A stretch of DNA of 6,333 nucleotides from Actinomycetota bacterium (GCA_022615295.1 JAKEHF010000228.1:1-6333), one strand, 5' to 3'; positions 1 to 5,694 are shown, numbered from the stretch's first letter. Numbers and translations: made by a program. Notes: generated by a model from the letters alone, not told the origin.

Positions 1-395
1 CCGGGCGTGGTTCGGGCGTCGACTTCGTGGTGGCCGATGTGAGGACTTGGGACCCGGGCGAGGTCGTCTTCGACCTGATCTTGATCGCCTACATCCATCT
101 CGTGATGCCGGAGCTGGCCGATCTGGTGCGCCAGGCCAGGAGCTGGCTGGCGCCGGGCGGCGAATTGTTCATGATCGGTCATGACCGTTCCAACATCGAA
201 CATGGGCATGGCGGGCCCCAAGACCCGGAGATCCTCTGGGACGTGGCCCAGATCAGGGACTGGCTCGAGGGCATGGAGATGGTCGAGGCCCAGGTGGTGC
301 GGCGACCGACGGAGGAGGGCCCCGCCCTCGACGCCCTGGTGCGGGCCGCCGGCCCTCCTAGACCCGTTCCAGGGCGCGGTCGAGATCGTCGATGA
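1..395 (+). CDS. Class I SAM-dependent methyltransferase, C-terminal part (5' end outside window)
   Basis: The reading frame is open from the left edge (first full codon at 3) to a TGA at 393-395, so the N-terminal glycine-rich SAM-binding motif is outside the window. The visible part has the second half of a Rossmann-like methyltransferase fold. An acidic strand end (VVADVRTW) is followed by the motif IV-type strand FDLILIAYIHL and then the post-motif LAPGGELFMIGHDRSN, typical of small TehB/UbiE-like methyltransferases. The downstream HGHGGPQDPEIL and the final DALVRAAG stretch also resemble actinobacterial members of this group. The substrate cannot be told. The last roughly 12 residues (proline/arginine-rich) are encoded inside the 3' end of the convergent PLP-enzyme gene and look like a non-conserved tail. 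An internal GTG at 27 is not a credible start, because it would remove the SAM-binding half. Confidence 0.85.
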   Translation, partial: GRGSGVDFVVADVRTWDPGEVVFDLILIAYIHLVMPELADLVRQARSWLAPGGELFMIGHDRSNIEHGHGGPQDPEILWDVAQIRDWLEGMEMVEAQVVRRPTEEGPALDALVRAAGPPRPVPGRGRDRR

Positions 396-1509
396 GATCC
401 TCGACGTCCTCGAGCCCGACGGAGAGACGGATGAGACCGTCGGTGATACCGGCGGCGGCCCGCTCCTTTGGCGGCACCGAGGCATGGGTCATGGTCACCG
501 GATGGGTGATCAGCGACTCCACCGACCCCAGGTTCTCGGCCAGACTCCACAACTCGACGGCGTCCATGAGCTTCTTTCCGGCCTCGACGCCACCCGCGAC
601 CTCGAAGCAGACCATGGCCCCGAACCCGCTCGCCTGACGACGCGACAGCTCGTGTTGGGGATGGCTCGGGAGACCCGGATAGTTGACATAACCCACCTTG
701 TCGTGCCTCTGGAGATGCTCGGCGATGGTCATCGCACTGGCCGACTGACGGTCCATGCGGTCGCTGAGCGTCTTGATCCCCTGCAATGTGAGCCAGGCCA
801 CCATCGGGGACATGATCAAACCGGCCGAGATCCGGGCGAAGAGGACCAGCTCCTGGAGCTCGGGGGTGTTGACCACCACCACTCCGCCGAGCGTGGCGTT
901 GTGACCGTCGAGGAACTTGGTCGTCGAGTGGATCACGAGATCCGCTCCCATCTCGAAGGGGCGCTGGAAGTAGGGGGTGAGGAAGGTGTTGTCGGTCACG
1001 TGAAGAGTGCCGCGTTCTTTGCACAAGGCCGACACCGCGGCGAGGTCGGTCACCTTGAGTGTGGGGTTGGCCGGCGACTCGGTGAACACCAGACGGGTGT
1101 TGGGCCGCATCACCGCGGCGATCGCCTCGACGTCCGTGGCGTCGGCGAAGTCCACGTCCACCCCGAACTTGCGGAGGAAGCGGTCGGCGAAGCGGTAGGT
1201 GCCTCCATAGACGACGTTGGCCACGACGATGTGGTCCCCCTGTTCGAGGAGGGCGAGGAACACCGCCACCGTCGCCGCCATCCCAGAGCCGTAGGCAGTG
1301 GTGTCGTGACCACCCTCGAGTGCGGTGAGCTTCTCCTCGAGAGCCCTCACGGTCGGGTTTCCGCCCCGTGTGTAGGAGTAGCCCCGCCCCAGATAGTCGT
1401 CGACGGACTCCTGCACGAACGTCGTCGATTGGTGGATCGGGGTGAGGATGGCTCCTGTCACCGGGTCAGGTTCGACCCCGGCGTGGACCTGTTTGGTGCG
1501 AAAGCCCAT
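358..1509 (-). CDS. metB: Cystathionine gamma-synthase/lyase family PLP enzyme
   Basis: This is a cytoplasmic enzyme of the Cys/Met-metabolism PLP family (fold type I), which makes or cleaves cystathionine in transsulfuration. Counting from the ATG at 1509 it has 383 residues, normal for the family. Family signatures are complete: YSYTRGGNPT (PLP phosphate contacts from the neighbouring subunit), SGMAA, VVYGGTYRF, the pyridine-binding Asp in VTDNTF, the Schiff-base Lys in HSTTKFLDGH (about residue 198), LGSVESLITHP, and the substrate-carboxylate Arg in IRLSVGLED. YGGT in place of YGCT argues against methionine gamma-lyase. The synthase and lyase subfamilies, and the acyl group used on homoserine, cannot be separated by eye, so metB is a best guess. 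An upstream in-frame TTG (1533) would add eight residues but has no ribosome binding site. The ATG begins the conserved GFRTKQVHAG and has only a weak GGGA 12 bases upstream. The gene lies downstream of, and co-directional with, the AbiEi/DUF559 gene and converges on the methyltransferase gene. Confidence 0.92.
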   Translation of the reverse strand: MGFRTKQVHAGVEPDPVTGAILTPIHQSTTFVQESVDDYLGRGYSYTRGGNPTVRALEEKLTALEGGHDTTAYGSGMAATVAVFLALLEQGDHIVVANVVYGGTYRFADRFLRKFGVDVDFADATDVEAIAAVMRPNTRLVFTESPANPTLKVTDLAAVSALCKERGTLHVTDNTFLTPYFQRPFEMGADLVIHSTTKFLDGHNATLGGVVVVNTPELQELVLFARISAGLIMSPMVAWLTLQGIKTLSDRMDRQSASAMTIAEHLQRHDKVGYVNYPGLPSHPQHELSRRQASGFGAMVCFEVAGGVEAGKKLMDAVELWSLAENLGSVESLITHPVTMTHASVPPKERAAAGITDGLIRLSVGLEDVEDLIDDLDRALERV

Positions 1510-1570
1510 GGCGGAAGATTGTCCCACAGACAAGCGTGAGTAGATGGCGCACGTATACGGCAGGAAGTGC
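1510..1570. other. Short intergenic spacer with an 8-bp inverted repeat
   Basis: These 61 bases separate the stop of the AbiEi/DUF559 gene from the start of the PLP enzyme. AGCGTGAG at 1533-1540 and CTCACGCT at 1570-1577 are perfect inverted complements around a 29-base loop. The loop itself can form a GCAC/GTGC stem and contains the palindrome GTATAC (1551-1556). No T-tract follows on the minus strand, so this is not a convincing intrinsic terminator. The spacer should hold the promoter of the PLP enzyme if that gene is transcribed alone, but I see no good -35/-10 pair. Confidence 0.4.
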
Positions 1571-1577
1571 TCACGCT
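1533..1577. repeat. Inverted repeat AGCGTGAG/CTCACGCT
   Basis: The arms are 1533-1540 and 1570-1577. The right arm, extended to TGCTCACGCT (1568-1577), is a perfect 10-base inverted match to AGCGTGAGCA at 2529-2538, on the other side of the AbiEi/DUF559 gene. The right arm also covers the TGA stop of that gene. It may be a hairpin at the transcript end or a boundary repeat. The match is seen directly; its meaning is open. Confidence 0.45.
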
Positions 1578-2485
1578 CGGGTCCGGCCGATGTCGAGGAG
1601 GGTCTGGAGACAATCCTCCGGTCGATACTTGAGCATGTTCCAGGTGAACCTGGTCACGATTAGACCTGCGGCCAATGCGTCATTGTCACGTTGACGATCA
1701 CGGTGGAAGTCCTGCTCTCGCGTGTGCCAGCGACGACCGTCGGCCTCCACGACAAGGCGCCAGTTGGCGATGTAGGCGTCCACTGTCGCCGTAGATGACG
1801 GATAGGCGATGGGGACCTGCCGCGCATAGGGTGGAAGCTCGGGATGATCCAGCAACCGGTACAAGAGCCGTTCCAACTCCGTTGCCGGCGGCTGGTACGT
1901 GTCGTCGGCGCGAGCTGACACGATCCGGCGCAGGGGGCGTAGGCCGGGCTGACGAGCGAACTCGAGCCGCTCGAGGATCGGGTGGAAATCTTCGATCCTC
2001 AAAGAACGTGCCGCCAATCGATCGTCGACGTAACGCTCGATCGTGGGAGATGGAATCCGCAAAGACAGGGTGAGGATGGTCTCTGCAACGTTGGTGCAGC
2101 GGAATCCGGATACATCGTCGTGGGCGACCTTGTCGAAGTGTCGGGCCCTGATCACACGCGAGATTTTCGATCGGTTGTTTCCACCGTAGGGGATTAGCAC
2201 CTCCGGTCGAGTCCGACCCACACCGGGGAACCCGTGGAGGTGGGCGGCCGAGAGTCCGGCGACGTAAGCCACCGGATGGGAGAGAAGGGCCGCCCTCAGG
2301 GCCCTCTCCCAGGTCCTTGGTGCGGATGTGTTGGCGTAGACGCCGGCGCTCAAGCCTTCCCACTCACCGCTGTCGAGCCGAACCCGGATGAATCCGTCCG
2401 TCGCGCCACACTCGAGGGCCTGTCTCTTGCTGATGACCCCGTTCTGGGTTGACATACGTCGGGCGATCTCGACCGAGGGTGACAC
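1571..2485 (-). CDS. AbiEi-like winged-helix protein with C-terminal DUF559/Vsr-like nuclease domain
   Basis: The protein has 304 residues. Residues about 5-52 resemble the AbiEi_4 N-terminal winged helix (GVISKRQALECG ... GEWEGLSAGVYAN). Residues about 55-175 look like the AbiEi central region (ALRAALLSHPVAYVAGLSAAH, then TNVAETILTL). Residues about 200-300 resemble DUF559, a Vsr-like PD-(D/E)xK nuclease fold. Candidate active-site residues are E203, D236 (TVDAY), E247 and D249 (VVEADGRRWH), with H254, D259 and a basic helix HRDRQRDNDA. All expected acidic residues are present, so activity is plausible but unproven. The GTG start at 2485 is supported by GGGAG five bases upstream; an internal ATG at 2455 lacks this. 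Similar proteins are common in Actinomycetota as solitary genes of unknown role. Possible roles are DNA repair, defence or an orphan antitoxin. No AbiEii-type toxin lies next to it. Confidence 0.8.
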   Translation of the reverse strand: MSPSVEIARRMSTQNGVISKRQALECGATDGFIRVRLDSGEWEGLSAGVYANTSAPRTWERALRAALLSHPVAYVAGLSAAHLHGFPGVGRTRPEVLIPYGGNNRSKISRVIRARHFDKVAHDDVSGFRCTNVAETILTLSLRIPSPTIERYVDDRLAARSLRIEDFHPILERLEFARQPGLRPLRRIVSARADDTYQPPATELERLLYRLLDHPELPPYARQVPIAYPSSTATVDAYIANWRLVVEADGRRWHTREQDFHRDRQRDNDALAAGLIVTRFTWNMLKYRPEDCLQTLLDIGRTRA

Positions 2486-2491
2486 GGTGTC
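2481..2491. promoter_or_regulatory. Quasi-palindrome GACAC-G-GTGTC at the AbiEi/DUF559 start
   Basis: This is an 11-base perfect dyad with five-base arms. It overlaps the GTG start codon and the SD-start spacer of the AbiEi/DUF559 gene. A related dyad (ACAC-C-GTGT) lies at 2556-2564, with centres 74 bases apart, about seven helical turns. AbiEi-type antitoxins are known to repress their own promoters by binding inverted repeats, so an autoregulatory operator is a reasonable inference but is unproven. Confidence 0.35.
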
Positions 2492-2528
2492 TCCCTATCG
2501 CGGCCCCGGGCAGTCGGTCAATCCCCTC

Positions 2529-2538
2529 AGCGTGAGCA
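2529..2538 (+). repeat. AGCGTGAGCA repeat, upstream copy
   Basis: This is an exact inverted match to TGCTCACGCT at 1568-1577. The two copies bracket the AbiEi/DUF559 gene and delimit a 971-base segment. The match stops at exactly 10 bases on both sides. A shorter eight-base direct copy is at 1533-1540. No target-site duplication or transposase was seen. Confidence 0.4.
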
Positions 2539-2555
2539 GATCGCGCAGCTATGCG

Positions 2556-2564
2556 ACACCGTGT
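2556..2564. promoter_or_regulatory. Quasi-palindrome ACAC-C-GTGT
   Basis: This is the second member of the dyad pair in this gap. It shares the 10-base core GACACCGTGT (2555-2564) with the reverse complement of 2481-2490. It lies just beyond the GlnR-like stop codon and upstream of the AbiEi/DUF559 gene, so it could be an operator half of a looping or cooperative pair. This is inferred from the repeat alone. Confidence 0.3.
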
Positions 2565-2578
2565 ACTCACACTGGCGG

Positions 2579-3214
2579 TCAACCGAATCTGTATCCGACC
2601 GAGCGCACCGTGGTTATCCAGGACGAGCGCTCCCCGCCGAGCTTCGCCCGAAGACGGCGGATGTGGACGTCGACGGTCCTCGCTCCTCCGTAGTACTCGT
2701 AACCCCAGACCTTGCTGAGGAGCTGGGACCTCGACCAGACACGGACCGGGTTCTGGACGAGGAAGCGCAACAGCTCGTACTCGACGAAGGTGAGGTCCAT
2801 CGGCTCGCCGGCCAGGGTGGCCCGGTAGTGGAGATGATTGATCTCGAGGTCCTTGAAACGGATGGCCTCGTCGGTGTCGACGTCAGTCGTCAGACGTCGC
2901 AACCGCATCCGGAGCTCGACGGGGTCGACCGGTCGCAGCACGAAGTCGGTAATGCCGGAGACGGTCTCGATCAGCGCCAGGTTCTCAGGAAGGACCACGA
3001 CGAGGACCGGGAGCCCCACCGCCTCGATGACTCGCCCCAGATCGCGAAGGCGTCTCATCGGCTGGGTGTCGAGCTCGACGACGAGGACGTCGGCGTCGAC
3101 GATCCCCACCGCCTCGGGCACCAGATCGGTTACCGGCACCAGGGTGACACCCCCCAGCTCCAGACCGTCGGCCGTCTCCTCGCTCGGGGCGTCGGGGAAG
3201 ACGGCAGCGATCAT
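2579..3214 (-). CDS. glnR: GlnR-like atypical OmpR-family response regulator
   Basis: The protein has 211 residues: a degenerate receiver (about 1-108) and an OmpR/PhoB-type winged helix (about 118-210). The C-terminal domain has the GlnR-like signature MDLTFVEYELLRFL, then WGYEYYGGARTVDVHIRRLRAK and ITTVRSVGYRF. The receiver follows the GlnR pattern (ADVLVVEL; ENLALIETVSGITDFVL). It lacks the canonical acidic pair at its N-terminus. Glu47 stands where the phospho-accepting Asp should be, Val74 replaces the conserved Thr/Ser, and Arg94 replaces the Lys. Activation by phosphorylation is therefore unlikely. GlnR is the orphan global nitrogen regulator of many actinobacteria, and the upstream neighbour here is glutamine synthetase. 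The ATG lies 3 bases after the glnA stop with no clear SD, indicating translational coupling. No histidine kinase is adjacent. A related paralogue with another regulon is possible. Confidence 0.88.
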   Translation of the reverse strand: MIAAVFPDAPSEETADGLELGGVTLVPVTDLVPEAVGIVDADVLVVELDTQPMRRLRDLGRVIEAVGLPVLVVVLPENLALIETVSGITDFVLRPVDPVELRMRLRRLTTDVDTDEAIRFKDLEINHLHYRATLAGEPMDLTFVEYELLRFLVQNPVRVWSRSQLLSKVWGYEYYGGARTVDVHIRRLRAKLGGERSSWITTVRSVGYRFG

Positions 3215-3217
3215 TGC

Positions 3218-4543
3218 TCAGAGGACGGGCAGGTAGGTCTCCAACTCGAACTTGGAGACATGATGCTGATAGCGGTCCCACTCGGCCCGCTTGTTGCGGA
3301 GGAACCAGTCGAAGACATGCTCACCGAGCGCCTCGGCGATCAACTCGGACCGCTCCATGAGGTCGAGCGCCTCGGCCAGCGTCTCGGGGAGACGCTTGAT
3401 CCCGGCTGCGGCTCGCTCCGCCGCGGTGAGCAGACTGACGTCTGCGGCGACCTCGGGTGGGAGCTCGTAACCCTCGGCTATCCCCGCCATACCGGCAGCA
3501 AGGATGGCGGAGAGGGCCAGATAGGGGTTGCAGGCGGCATCCGCTGCCCGGTACTCGACACGCACCGAGGAGGGTTTCCCCATCTTCACCGAGGGCACCC
3601 TGACCAGGGCGGACTGATTGTTCCGAGCCCAGGAGATCCATATCGGGGCGTCATAGCCGGCGACCAGACGTTTGTAGGAGTTGACCCACTGGTTGGTGAT
3701 CGCCGTCATCTCCGGGGCATGGCGGAGCAGGCCGGCGATGAAGGCCTGACCGATCTTGGACAGGCCCCCCTGGGTCCCCGGCTCCCCGAAGGCGTTGACG
3801 TCGCCTTCGAAGAGGGAGAGATGCAGATGCATCCCCGATCCGTCGTAGTCCTCGAGCGGCTTGGGCATGAAGGTGGCGAAGATCCCGCTCTGCAAGGCGA
3901 TCTCTTTCACGGTGAGCCTCGACGTCATGATGTTGTCGGCCATCGTCAGGGCGTCGGTGTAACGCACGATGATCTCGTGTTGGCTGGGCGCCACCTCGTG
4001 GTGGGAGTGCTCGACGGGGATGCCGATCTGCTCCAGGGCGTTGATCGTCTTCCGGCGGTACTCCTGGGCCCCGTCGAGGGGGGTGAGGTCGAAGTAGCCA
4101 CCCCGGTCGAGGACCTGGGGCTCGGGACCGGCGTCGGCGAAGTAGAAGAACTCGAGCTCGGGGGCGGCGTAGAAGGTGTAGCCGAGCTCGGAGGCACGAT
4201 CCAGGTTCCGCTTGAGCACCACCCGAGGGTCACCGGAGAAGGGCTCCCCGTCGGGGGTGTAGATGTCGCAGAACATGCGGGCCACCTGCTCCTCGGTTCG
4301 CCAGGGGAGGACGGCAAAGGTCGAGGGGTCCGGCTTGGCCAACATGTCGGCCTCCTGGATCCGGGCATAGCCGTCTATCGAGGACCCGTCGAACGTCATC
4401 CCCTCATCGAAGGCGACCTCGAGCTCGGCGGGGCTTATCGACACCGACTTGAGAAAACCCTGGACGTCGGTGAACCACAGCCGGACGAAGCGGATGCCAC
4501 GCTCCTCGACGGTCCTCAGCACGTACTCGGCCTGCTTGCTCAT
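3218..4543 (-). CDS. glnA: Type I glutamine synthetase, GlnA2-like (non-adenylylated form)
   Basis: This enzyme ligates ammonium to glutamate using ATP. Counting from the ATG at 4543 it has 441 residues, typical of the shorter GSI enzymes. Motifs in order are RLWFTDVQG, FDGSSIDGY (ammonium-site Asp52 and Ser55), the metal-site glutamates of PELEFF (129, 131), SHHEVAPSQHEI (183, 190), DGSGMHLHLS (His239), NSYKRLV, and RVEYRAADAACNPY (Glu330, Arg332). The tail ALGEHVFDWFLRNKRAEW closely resembles mycobacterial GlnA2. There is no adenylylation-site Tyr in the region around ELPPEVAADVSLL, so control by adenylylation is not expected. The usual Asn of NGSGMH is Asp234. GlnA2-type enzymes in Streptomyces can glutamylate polyamines, so the true substrate is uncertain. 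An upstream in-frame GTG (4570) exists, but GAGGAGA (4558-4552) eight bases before 4543 favours the ATG, which shares ATGA with the upstream whiB-family stop. Confidence 0.93.
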   Translation of the reverse strand: MSKQAEYVLRTVEERGIRFVRLWFTDVQGFLKSVSISPAELEVAFDEGMTFDGSSIDGYARIQEADMLAKPDPSTFAVLPWRTEEQVARMFCDIYTPDGEPFSGDPRVVLKRNLDRASELGYTFYAAPELEFFYFADAGPEPQVLDRGGYFDLTPLDGAQEYRRKTINALEQIGIPVEHSHHEVAPSQHEIIVRYTDALTMADNIMTSRLTVKEIALQSGIFATFMPKPLEDYDGSGMHLHLSLFEGDVNAFGEPGTQGGLSKIGQAFIAGLLRHAPEMTAITNQWVNSYKRLVAGYDAPIWISWARNNQSALVRVPSVKMGKPSSVRVEYRAADAACNPYLALSAILAAGMAGIAEGYELPPEVAADVSLLTAAERAAAGIKRLPETLAEALDLMERSELIAEALGEHVFDWFLRNKRAEWDRYQHHVSKFELETYLPVL

Positions 4544-4839
4544 GCGGTCCGTCTCCTCGTGCTCAGCCACTTGCGCCGCAGCGATCTCCGCTCCTCCTCG
4601 GTCGTCCCACCCCAGATGCCGGCTACCTGATTAGTCGAGAGGGCGTACTCCAGACAGGGTTCCCTGACCGCGCACGTGGAACAGATCGTCTTGGCCCTCT
4701 CGACGAGACGTGACGGGGTGTCGCCGGTGGGAAAGAAGACCATGTCGGGGTATCCGGCGCATGCGGCGCGGGTCTTCCAGCGAGTGGCGGTGACCCCCGT
4801 GATCACCCCCCAAGTTTGGCCGGGTCGGGCCAGTGTCAC
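4540..4839 (-). CDS. WhiB-family iron-sulfur transcriptional regulator
   Basis: The protein has about 99 residues from the GTG at 4839. WhiB-like (Wbl) proteins carry a [4Fe-4S] cluster that senses O2 or NO, and they bind sigma-factor region 4 to alter transcription. All four cluster cysteines are present: one in RAACAGYPD, two in ICSTCAVREPC and the last at that motif's end (C-x25-C-x2-C-x5-C). They are followed by the family turn GIWGG and a basic tail (RRSLRRKW, then STRRRTA) suited to DNA binding. Start choice is uncertain. GTG 4839 has GAGG nine bases upstream; TTG 4848 and GTG 4806 are in-frame alternatives, and 4806 gives a length nearer short Wbl proteins. The stop overlaps the glnA start as ATGA. 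I cannot assign a numbered WhiB subclass. Linkage to glnA and a glnR-like gene suggests a role in nitrogen control. Confidence 0.92.
   Translation of the reverse strand: MTLARPGQTWGVITGVTATRWKTRAACAGYPDMVFFPTGDTPSRLVERAKTICSTCAVREPCLEYALSTNQVAGIWGGTTEEERRSLRRKWLSTRRRTA
4552..4558 (-). promoter_or_regulatory. Ribosome binding site of glnA, inside the whiB-family gene
   Basis: GAGGAGA on the minus strand lies eight bases before the ATG at 4543. It lies downstream of the alternative GTG at 4570, so it decides the start in favour of 4543. Because it sits inside the last codons of the whiB-family gene, ribosomes finishing that gene would deliver directly to glnA. Confidence 0.7.
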
Positions 4840-4854
4840 AAAACGCAACCTCAG

Positions 4855-4860
4855 ATTGTA
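4855..4860 (-). promoter_or_regulatory. Putative -10 box for the whiB-glnA-glnR operon
   Basis: TACAAT on the minus strand is a five-of-six match to the -10 consensus and stands out in GC-rich DNA. It lies 15 bases before the GTG at 4839. Transcription would then begin near 4848, giving a very short leader for 4839 or about 42 bases for the alternative start at 4806. No clear -35 box is seen 16-18 bases upstream (the best is a TTCGTC-like hexamer), so an alternative sigma factor or an activator may be needed. Confidence 0.45.
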
Positions 4861-4926
4861 CGGGTGGCCCCACGCCGACGAACTCGACGACGCGCCCGGC
4901 GGGCCGCCGGCACTCGGCCCAGAACC

Positions 4927-5694
4927 TCAGGCCTCAATTCTGGGTCCGCCGCGGCCGGTCAGGGCGGCCACCAGGAGAAGGATCAGGGCAAGACCCCCTA
5001 CTCCCGCTGCGATCTTGGCCGCCAGGGTCTCCAGCGGCTCGGAGACGATCTCGACGAATCCAAAGCCGTCACAAGTTGCGGCGAAACCTCCCACCTTGTA
5101 GACGCCACGCATCTGGTCGATGGGGATCCCCCTGGCCTCGGCGTACTCGGTGATGTTGGGGACGTCGTCGGCGTTGACGACGCTGCCCCCCTCGTTGTCC
5201 TCGTGATCGGAGTCGAGCTCGACCTGGGCGCCACCCAGGTCGACCCACATCTGCCAGTCGTAGTCCATGAAGACCACCGGCGACATCGCTGCCCAGCTCA
5301 GACCACCCTGGGGATCTATCAGGAAGGGGTTGCGTCGGCTGGAGTCCACGACGGTTGTGCTGTCCAGGTCGCTGTCGGCGATGACCTGGCACCCACCGTT
5401 GAGCTCACCGAACTCGTCGATGTCGGCGATCCCGGTGGCTCCCCACGCCACCATGGCGACGAGGAGGACGAGCATGGTGGTGAGGCTCGCCGTGGCCGCC
5501 GCTCTCCCCAACTTGGTGAGGAGCACCCCGATCAGTCCCACTATGCCGGGGAAGAGGAATACCGTCAGCTTGTCCAGGGGCCACAGCCCCTGTTGCTGGA
5601 GGACCACCGCGGCCGCCAGCCCCGCCACGACACCAAGGATCCCGCCGGTGATCGGACGTGCCTTGGGGATCGTCGTACCTGGCTCCTCGGGCAT
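4927..5694 (-). CDS. Unrecognised four-helix membrane protein with extracytoplasmic domain
   Basis: I do not recognise this 255-residue protein. Hydrophobic segments at about 16-34, 43-60, 70-88 and 226-246 look like membrane helices. Short basic stretches (KAR before helix 1, KLGR between helices 2 and 3, RGGPR at the end) predict both termini inside. The roughly 135-residue region 90-225 would then be outside the cell. That region is acidic (DSDLDS, DSDHEDNEGG, NADDVPN) and holds the only two cysteines, C102 and C208, which could form a disulfide. The aromatic stretch FMDYDWQMWVDL is notable. The ATG at 5694 has a near-perfect SD, AAGGAGG, six bases upstream, so the start is secure. It is divergent from a TetR-family gene and lies about 90 bases upstream of the whiB-family gene in the same direction. 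TetR control is plausible. No enzyme motif was seen. Confidence 0.8.
   Translation of the reverse strand: MPEEPGTTIPKARPITGGILGVVAGLAAAVVLQQQGLWPLDKLTVFLFPGIVGLIGVLLTKLGRAAATASLTTMLVLLVAMVAWGATGIADIDEFGELNGGCQVIADSDLDSTTVVDSSRRNPFLIDPQGGLSWAAMSPVVFMDYDWQMWVDLGGAQVELDSDHEDNEGGSVVNADDVPNITEYAEARGIPIDQMRGVYKVGGFAATCDGFGFVEIVSEPLETLAAKIAAGVGGLALILLLVAALTGRGGPRIEA

Larger units (their letters stand above)
2486..2578 (-). promoter_or_regulatory. Upstream region of the AbiEi/DUF559 gene
   Basis: This 93-base gap lies between the stop of the GlnR-like gene and the next start. On the minus strand it contains, in order, the dyad at 2556-2564, the AGCGTGAGCA repeat copy at 2529-2538 (plus-strand sense), a TTGACC resembling a -35 box (2521-2516), and the SD GGGAG at 2495-2491. 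A matching -10 would fall on ATAGGG, which is poor, so the promoter call is weak. There is no T-rich intrinsic terminator after the GlnR-like gene, so some read-through from the upstream operon is possible. Confidence 0.35.

Noticed and set aside
181..1539. Long plus-strand open frame (452 codons) opposite the PLP-enzyme gene
   Set aside because: The opposite strand encodes a full-length cystathionine gamma-synthase/lyase family enzyme with an intact active site. The antisense product resembles nothing.
2491..2521. TTGACC (-35) with ATAGGG (-10) as promoter of the AbiEi/DUF559 gene
   Set aside because: The -35 and spacing are acceptable, but the -10 is poor and overlaps the SD. It is mentioned in the upstream-region entry but not called as a promoter.
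2579..2620. Small GTGT-GAGT-ACAC hairpin just after the GlnR-like stop as an operon terminator
   Set aside because: It has a four-base stem with bulged flanks and no T-run, too weak to call.
2561..4630. Very long plus-strand open frame (689 codons) opposite glnA and the GlnR-like gene
   Set aside because: It is antisense to two genes with complete family motifs. Its translation is low-complexity Gly/Val/Asp/His-rich with no recognisable domain. Such shadows are expected in GC-rich DNA.
4835..4861. Possible GlnR box near the whiB-family promoter (GTCAC at 4835-4839, CAACC eleven bases on)
   Set aside because: Only one five-base half-site fits the GTnAC pattern. The second half-site does not match GnAAC well, so chance is a sufficient explanation.
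4897..4909. GC-rich dyad CGGCGG-g-CCGCCG as a terminator after the membrane-protein gene
   Set aside because: The usable stem is short once a loop is allowed, and no T-tract follows on the minus strand, so an intrinsic terminator cannot be supported.
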